From Cadophora sp. MPI-SDFR-AT-0126 (taxonomy: Eukaryota > Ascomycota > Leotiomycetes > Helotiales > Ploettnerulaceae), in assembly GCA_020747065.1 (NCBI GenBank), contig JAGMVK010000015.1, positions 1,116,001 through 1,180,000 of the forward strand: DNA of 64,000 nt. The letters are read 5' to 3'. The position numbers and the translations under genes were made by a program. Of this stretch, positions 59,313 to 64,000 are shown piece by piece (position 1 is the stretch's first letter; the number at the start of each line of letters is the position of its first letter). The notes under the pieces are model-generated. The model was not told where the DNA came from, searched no databases, and worked only from the letters and a program-made list of their open reading frames with translations.

Positions 59313-61708
59313 ATGGCAGACCTCACTAACGTCTAACCCCTGCTTTCCGCCCACCCCTAGATTCCGCCACCCCTTTTACACCAAAACTCACTACTTTAAA
59401 TATTTAATTATTATATCATTTATTAATAGATTTAATTAAAATTAAAAATCTGTATTATTTATTACTCGGACCTTTATATTCCTAAGTCTTATTTATTTTA
59501 TATTACGTAATATTATAAACTAAGTATTTAAAGTCTTAGAAATTTCTCACTAACAAATTTGGTGTAAAATCGATTTTTTAATATTTTTAATAAATTTTAT
59601 AGTTATTAATATATTAACTTAAAACTTTTAATACAGTTATACTTTATTTATACGCTTACGATTCCTAAGTTTAAAGTAGATTCTATTAATAGTAATTATT
59701 TAATTAAGTAAATTATTAAGTTCCATACAAAATATTTGTATAAGACAAATTAATTACTTAATTAATAAATAACTACTAATATATTTTTATTAAATCTTTC
59801 TAAAACTCGAAATTTATATATAAACCTTATATAATTAAAGTTTTACGCGATTCTAATTACTTATCAAAAAGTTATTAATAAGTGATTTTTAATGTTTTTT
59901 GTATGTAAAAACGAGAATTTAAGATTACGTAATAATTTACAAAACAAATTACATTTTTCTCTGTAAATCTAATCACTTTAATATTATGAATACAAATATA
60001 AGAAAATAATTTAATATTATTAATTAATTGTGTTTTTACCAATACCTCAAAATCGGTTTTTTTGGTGTAAAAGGCGGGCGGAATCTAGGGGTGGGCGGAA
60101 AGCAGGGGTTAGACGTTAGCTCCGATAACTTCGAAGGGCTTTCCCTCAAGGATATCATTCCCAAGAGGGCGAAGCCTTAGTATAGGGACACCACCCTCCT
60201 TAAGCTTAATATACTTATACTATATGCACTCCTTACTCAGGTAGCCTCGGGGTATAACAGTAGTATACTCAATAGTATGCAAGCCCTCCCGTAGTGGCAG
60301 GTATACTTTGGGAAGCCGACGGGCACACAACTTAGTGCAATAACTTTTAGTCCAACAGGTAGTATCTTAATTTTAGTCTTAATATCTTCTTAACTTTGCA
60401 AGAAATTCAAACAATAATATCCTATTTATAAAGAATCTTTAATTATTATTCTTAGCTTAATCTTGCAGACTTATGCTATTAACTATAGCATGTTTATTAT
60501 ATCACGCTTCTTCATAGGATTTAGTCTTAGTATCGTTACCACCGCTGTACTGCCGCTCCTAAGTAAGGTCGCGTATCTAATACATCAAGGCATACTCGTG
60601 TCCTTCTACTTCTGTATATAGTTATTAGGATTACTTATTGCGGCCTAGGTCATATATAGTACTTTTAAGATAATTGATTTATTATAGAGCTAGAGAATCC
60701 CCAGTGTCTTGTAATGCTTCTTCTCCCTTATCTAGGTAATCTTAAGTTTATTTGCCCTAGAGTTACTTAGATAGCTTATCTATAATAATTGTAGCTAGGA
60801 AGCATTAGATATCCTAACGAAATACTATACTAATAGTAATACTAATTCTTGCTTAGTGCGCTTTAAAATAATTGAGATTATAGTAATTTTAGAGATTGAA
60901 AAGATGTAAAAGTTATTTTACTAATCTAAATAGGTAGCTATTAAAGGTATACAGTATTATCTTTTTCTTGCCCTCTTTATTTCCGCTATACTATAATAGT
61001 CCGGTAATAGCCTTACCTTCTATTATCTATTGAAAGTCCTTAAAATAATTGGTATTACTAATCCTTATACTTAACTTATTATTAATAAATACCTTTTTAT
61101 CTAGAGCTTTCTTATTACTGCTTTCTTCGCTACCCTCGCTAACAGAGCTAGCCGGCGCTGCCTCTTTCTCTATAGTATAGGTAGCATGGGGTCTATCTTA
61201 TATTATCTGAACTATTTACTTTACGCTAAATTAAGAGCGTAATTTCAAAGACTATAGTTTAGCTTCTACTGTTTTAGCTATAATCTTCCTCTTTAGCTTA
61301 TACTACTACATATGCTTACCCGTTACGCCTACGTACATTATGAAAGTGATATTATATTCGCTTTACGCAAAGGTATCTATACTTTACTAATTAATAGAGA
61401 ATCTGGCCGAGCTTTATAATAGCTTCGCTAACTCTATTACTATAGATACTATTGCCTAGCGCTATTACATTATATAATGCATTGTAATTAGTATTAATTT
61501 CACGTTAATTTACTTCTTCTTTTCTAAGACTAAGGGCAAGGATTTAGAAAAAGTAGCTAAGATTTTCAATAAGCTAAATAGTTTATCGGGTATTAATACT
61601 ATAAGGGAATTAAACTTGGATATCAATACTAAGAAGGCGGTAGCGATTAGGGCTAGTAAGGATCTTACGCTTAAGAAGACGCAGGCTATATATGTAAAAA
61701 AGATCTGA
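59313..61708 (+). pseudogene. MFS sugar (hexose/lactose-type) transporter, MITE-split and RIP-mutated
   Basis: The ATG is at 59313. The MITE lies after 16 coding bases; joining 59328 to 60119 gives MADLTSSDNFEGLSLKDIIP. Transmembrane segments follow in broken form: LTQVASGYNSSILNSMQALP, YFGKPTGTQLSAIT, and RFFIGFSLSIVTTAVLPLL (from the R-x-x-x-G-x-G-x region). Later come SGNSLTFYYL, LAELYNSFANSITIDTIA and YFFFSKTKGKDLEKVAKIF, where PETKG, the sugar-porter signature, has become SKTKG. The stop TGA is at 61706-61708. RIP damage begins abruptly near 60165, and the first codons are untouched. It belongs to the sugar porter family that imports mono- or disaccharides by proton symport. It diverges from GH88 and converges with GH2. 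Confidence 0.9.
59329..60116. mobile_element. MITE of the pogo/Fot1-like family
   Basis: 788 bp with inverted repeats of about 58 bp, almost identical, beginning ACGTCTAACCCCTGCTTTCC and running to a TTTTACACCAAAA block. TA duplications lie at 59327-59328 and 60117-60118. The interior is AT-rich and non-coding. Termini share about 30 bp with the transposase-bearing element at 51231-53064, so that element or a relative could have moved it. Confidence 0.9.
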
Positions 61709-62257
61709 AATTTGTCAATCGCCTCTCATGTATTCTTTTCAATACCAAACTATTCAATAATCCGATCTAAATAGTACTAAGAATTTATAACCAAAACCCT
61801 GTGCCTTTAATCTCAACTTCATATATATTACAACATTATCATGAGTTCTTTTTATTTAATTATAGTAATTATAAAAAGAAACACTTTTGCGATCAAATCA
61901 CGAGGGCTGCTATAGCTACACTTGGTGAAAAAGGCAAGAAGCAAGTCGCCCCAGAGCTAGCCCATCCGATACTTCAGATCCCAAATGGCATCTATAATCA
62001 TCGAAGGGAAAGCGCCCGAGATCTCTATAGGTGACGCTCTGTGTTTATTATACTCGCCCTTTCGAACCGAGGCTGGCCCATTGGCTTAGCTATAGGATCT
62101 CTTATCTATACTACGATATCAGAAATTAAAAGTAGTCCATCTCAAAGATAAGCTCCCCACAGAGTTGAGGTGCAGCAATCGAATAATATGAAGGTAGATG
62201 GCAGCCGCATTTCAACCGAAATGGAAGTAACATAGCCCTTTAATCCCTCTATAAAAT
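61709..62257. other. Convergent intergenic region between transporter and GH2
   Basis: Moderately AT-rich. The 77-residue open frame at 61801-62034 has no motif. It should contain the 3' ends and polyadenylation signals of both genes; none can be named with confidence. Confidence 0.4.
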
Positions 62258-63560
62258 TTATAAAGCTACCCCAAACTCTACTTCCCTACACCTTACAAGG
62301 TATTGATTAGCAACCCCAGGTCCACAAGCAGCCGAGCCTACACCAGCGACCTTTCATCAACCCTCCAAAGCATTGCATTATCCTCTACCAAATCACAAGG
62401 GCGTCTTGCTTTCGCTAATGTATCCGAACTATGCCTGCTCGCCGCCCAATTGATTAATTTCCCCGGGATAGTCGAACTGGCCCGGATTCCTGAGCCCCTA
62501 GCCTTTACTACCACCCATCTCGTTTCCACCCTATTCCCAATTGTTCCCGAGGAACGTCGTACGGTGTCTGGAGCGCTTCTATTAGCAAAAAGTATATCCC
62601 CAGTGCTTGACTAGCCCTTTTATCTGGGAAGCTCTCTCTAGGTCCGGGGCCGCAAAAGTGGCAGTATCAAGACGCTTTACAGACGAATATTAAGTCTAAT
62701 CCACGGTATATAAGTTAGATGCGCTCCTGTTAGACTTCTTTTAATTTTCACCGGGATTGAACCAGCTGGTGAAACTACGTAAGTGGTATAAATATTGAAA
62801 CCCCATGCTGGATTTGGTGGTGCGAGGAAAGTCTGCGTCTCTATTGTGATAGCTGATGTGGACGTGTCTTGCTGGAGAGTGCAAGAACGAAATTGGGAAG
62901 TCAGATTATCGAGGCCGAAACGCTTCCAATATGAGAGGGCGCGAGGAGTGTTCTTGTCTGTTGGAGAGCGCCAGAAGCCTGGAATGAGCGGGACTTCGGT
63001 GATGGAATCGGAATCTGTGATTCGGTTACCGGAGGTACCCGGAAGAAGTCCATGATTGAGATAGCCATGGGTACGGTCGAAGAATAACGTAGAATGAGAT
63101 CTAGTTATCCGGTATTGAGGTCTAGAAGTCTGGACATTTAGGGCATGGGCTGTAGTATTGATAGCCCGTTGGCACGTGCAGGCACAAACATGGGCAGGAG
63201 AGTCAGCTGAGAGAGCAACTCCTCCACCATCCTCGTCTAATATTGTAATCAGAGACTGGGCCGCTGACTTATCTGATGCACTTCGCGTGGTTCCATTACT
63301 GCTATATGACTTAGTCTAGTCCTATGGGAAGGAGGCTAGTCTTAAGCAGGTATAGATGCAAAACCTTCGCGGGCCAGTAGAGGAAGTAGAAGTAAGTCTT
63401 CGTAAACGAAGCAGCCTTCCTCGATATCCTATTATACTTCGAGGTTAAACGGATCAGCGCGCTGGCTCAGCTTAAAGAAGGCAACAGAGCCAGCGTTGGC
63501 GGAGGTGGTGGAAGTGGCTTCGGAGTCGAACTGAATGCCAGTTAATATCATGAGTGTCAA
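62258..63560 (-). pseudogene. GH2 beta-galactosidase (LacZ-like), C-terminal fragment
   Basis: On the minus strand an Ig-like domain comes first (VAFFKLSQRADPFNLEV, DIEEGCFVYEDLLLLPLL). The small-chain domain follows: RITRSHSTLFFDRTHGYL, PLIPGFWRSPTDKNTPRALS, YWKRFGLDNLTSQ, FLAPPNPAWGFNIYTTYVV, then in a shifted frame GPGPRESFPDKRASQALGIY. After another shift come ETRWVVVKARGSGIRAS, NWAASRHSSDTLAKAR and LVEDNAMLWRVDE. A one-base deletion near 62340 precedes VAGVGSAACGPGVANQYLV; the stop is at 62258. These are the hallmarks of the large-type GH2 beta-galactosidase. The N-terminal sugar-binding and catalytic domains are absent, so about 60% of the protein is lost. It has at least three frameshifts and several stops. 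Confidence 0.85.
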
Positions 63561-63730
63561 ATTAAGGTTCGAATAATTTTCCCTCAGCCAATTAGTACGG
63601 AGCGTAATCCGGCCGTGCTGACATGGAGAACCCCGCCACCTCGAGCCTTATCAGCTATTAATAATACTCATCACATCCGCGTCAAGTGATGACTTCACTC
63701 AACAACATGACATAGGAAAAGACAGCGGAA
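63561..63730. promoter_or_regulatory. Upstream region of the gene at 63731
   Basis: 170 bp between the broken 5' edge of the GH2 fragment and the next start codon. An in-frame TAG lies 18 bases before the ATG (63713-63715), which supports 63731 as the start. No TATA box is certain. Confidence 0.35.
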
Positions 63731-64000
63731 ATGCCGGACCCACGATCAGCAATAGTCTCCTGTACGGAGCGCTACCCACGAACAAGTGACACGCTCTATC
63801 AGCTATTCCTCTGCGCGATGAGCTTCGAGTGCGCGCTTTCGATTGCGCGGTACGACCACAACCCTACTGGCAGCCCACCAGTGTTCCTTACGCCCGCTGA
63901 GATGAACATGACACATGAACATATCTGCAAGATTAGTGCTAGAGAAGCCGACATTCCTGTCGAACCTCTCCGGGTATGTCTTCTTTTGTATAGTGTTGCG
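63731..64000 (+). CDS. Unidentified gene, first exon, runs off the window
   Basis: Not recognised. The ATG at 63731 opens 90 codons with no stop before the window ends. The first 80 or so residues begin MPDPRSAIVSCTERYPRTSD and include LYQLFLCAMSFECALSIARY and HEHICKISAREADIPVEPLR. A consensus donor GTATGT at 63973 suggests exon 1 ends at 63972 and an intron follows. Composition is normal (GC-richer than its neighbours) and there is no RIP-type stop, so it may be a live gene. It has no clear signal peptide. It could belong to the same carbohydrate locus, but that rests only on position. Confidence 0.55.
   Translation, partial: MPDPRSAIVSCTERYPRTSDTLYQLFLCAMSFECALSIARYDHNPTGSPPVFLTPAEMNMTHEHICKISAREADIPVEPLRVCLLLYSVA

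Noticed and set aside
58669..59336. Several open frames of 70-119 residues on both strands between GH88 and the transporter
   Set aside because: They overlap one another in a region that fits a divergent promoter, have no family motif, and one simply includes the transporter start before ending in the MITE.
1..64000. tRNA, rRNA or telomere repeats
   Set aside because: No cloverleaf with a matching anticodon arm, no rRNA signature and no TTAGGG array were noticed by eye; a covariance-model search could still find a diverged tRNA.

Overview
The window looks like an accessory, repeat-rich segment of a filamentous ascomycete (Pezizomycotina) genome. Two kinds of DNA alternate. Islands of ordinary composition hold recognisable gene pieces with short fungal introns. 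Long AT-rich blocks have lost most CpA and are full of TAA/TAG/TGA stops at former Gln and Trp codons, the pattern expected of repeat-induced point mutation (RIP). Family calls rest on translations and motifs read by eye; no database search was possible.

Layout. 1-8.9 kb: RIP-mutated repeats dominated by a minus-strand Helitron RepHel remnant, with a small inverted-repeat element and a 43-bp minisatellite. 9.0-14.2 kb: ordinary DNA with an unrecognised frameshifted gene and one clearly intact gene, encoding a small secreted six-cysteine protein. 14.7-33.6 kb: a GPI-anchored-type gene split in two by an 18-kb stack of nested transposons. A Ty3/Gypsy element (Gypsy-1) carries inside it a MULE (itself hit by a SINE-like insert), a second Gypsy on the minus strand (Gypsy-2), and a hAT element that contains a solo LTR. 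34.7-35.8 kb: a RIP-mutated alpha/beta-hydrolase. 35.9-43.6 kb: a third Gypsy (Gypsy-3, a chromovirus) with 213-bp LTRs.

44-54.6 kb: a flavin monooxygenase, a Baeyer-Villiger-type monooxygenase and a convergent C2H2 transcription factor. All three are disabled by RIP-type nonsense changes, and the factor is also cut by a pogo/Fot1-like transposon. 54.8-57.5 kb: decayed repeats and a second solo LTR. 57.6-63.6 kb: a decayed carbohydrate-use locus. An unsaturated glucuronyl hydrolase (GH88) and an MFS sugar transporter diverge from one 0.7-kb promoter, and a C-terminal GH2 beta-galactosidase fragment faces the transporter. A MITE sits in the sixth codon of the transporter. From 63.7 kb an apparently intact unidentified gene runs off the end.

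Reading the genes together, the segment is a graveyard of at least two functional neighbourhoods: a monooxygenase/hydrolase/regulator group resembling a small secondary-metabolism or detoxification cluster, and an oligosaccharide-use cluster. Only the secreted protein at 12.3-12.9 kb and the gene starting at 63.7 kb look undamaged. The most informative structures are those where a target-site duplication lets the insertion history be read to the base: the Gypsy in the GPI gene, the MULE in the Gypsy, the SINE-like piece in the MULE, the hAT in the Gypsy, and the MITE in the transporter.
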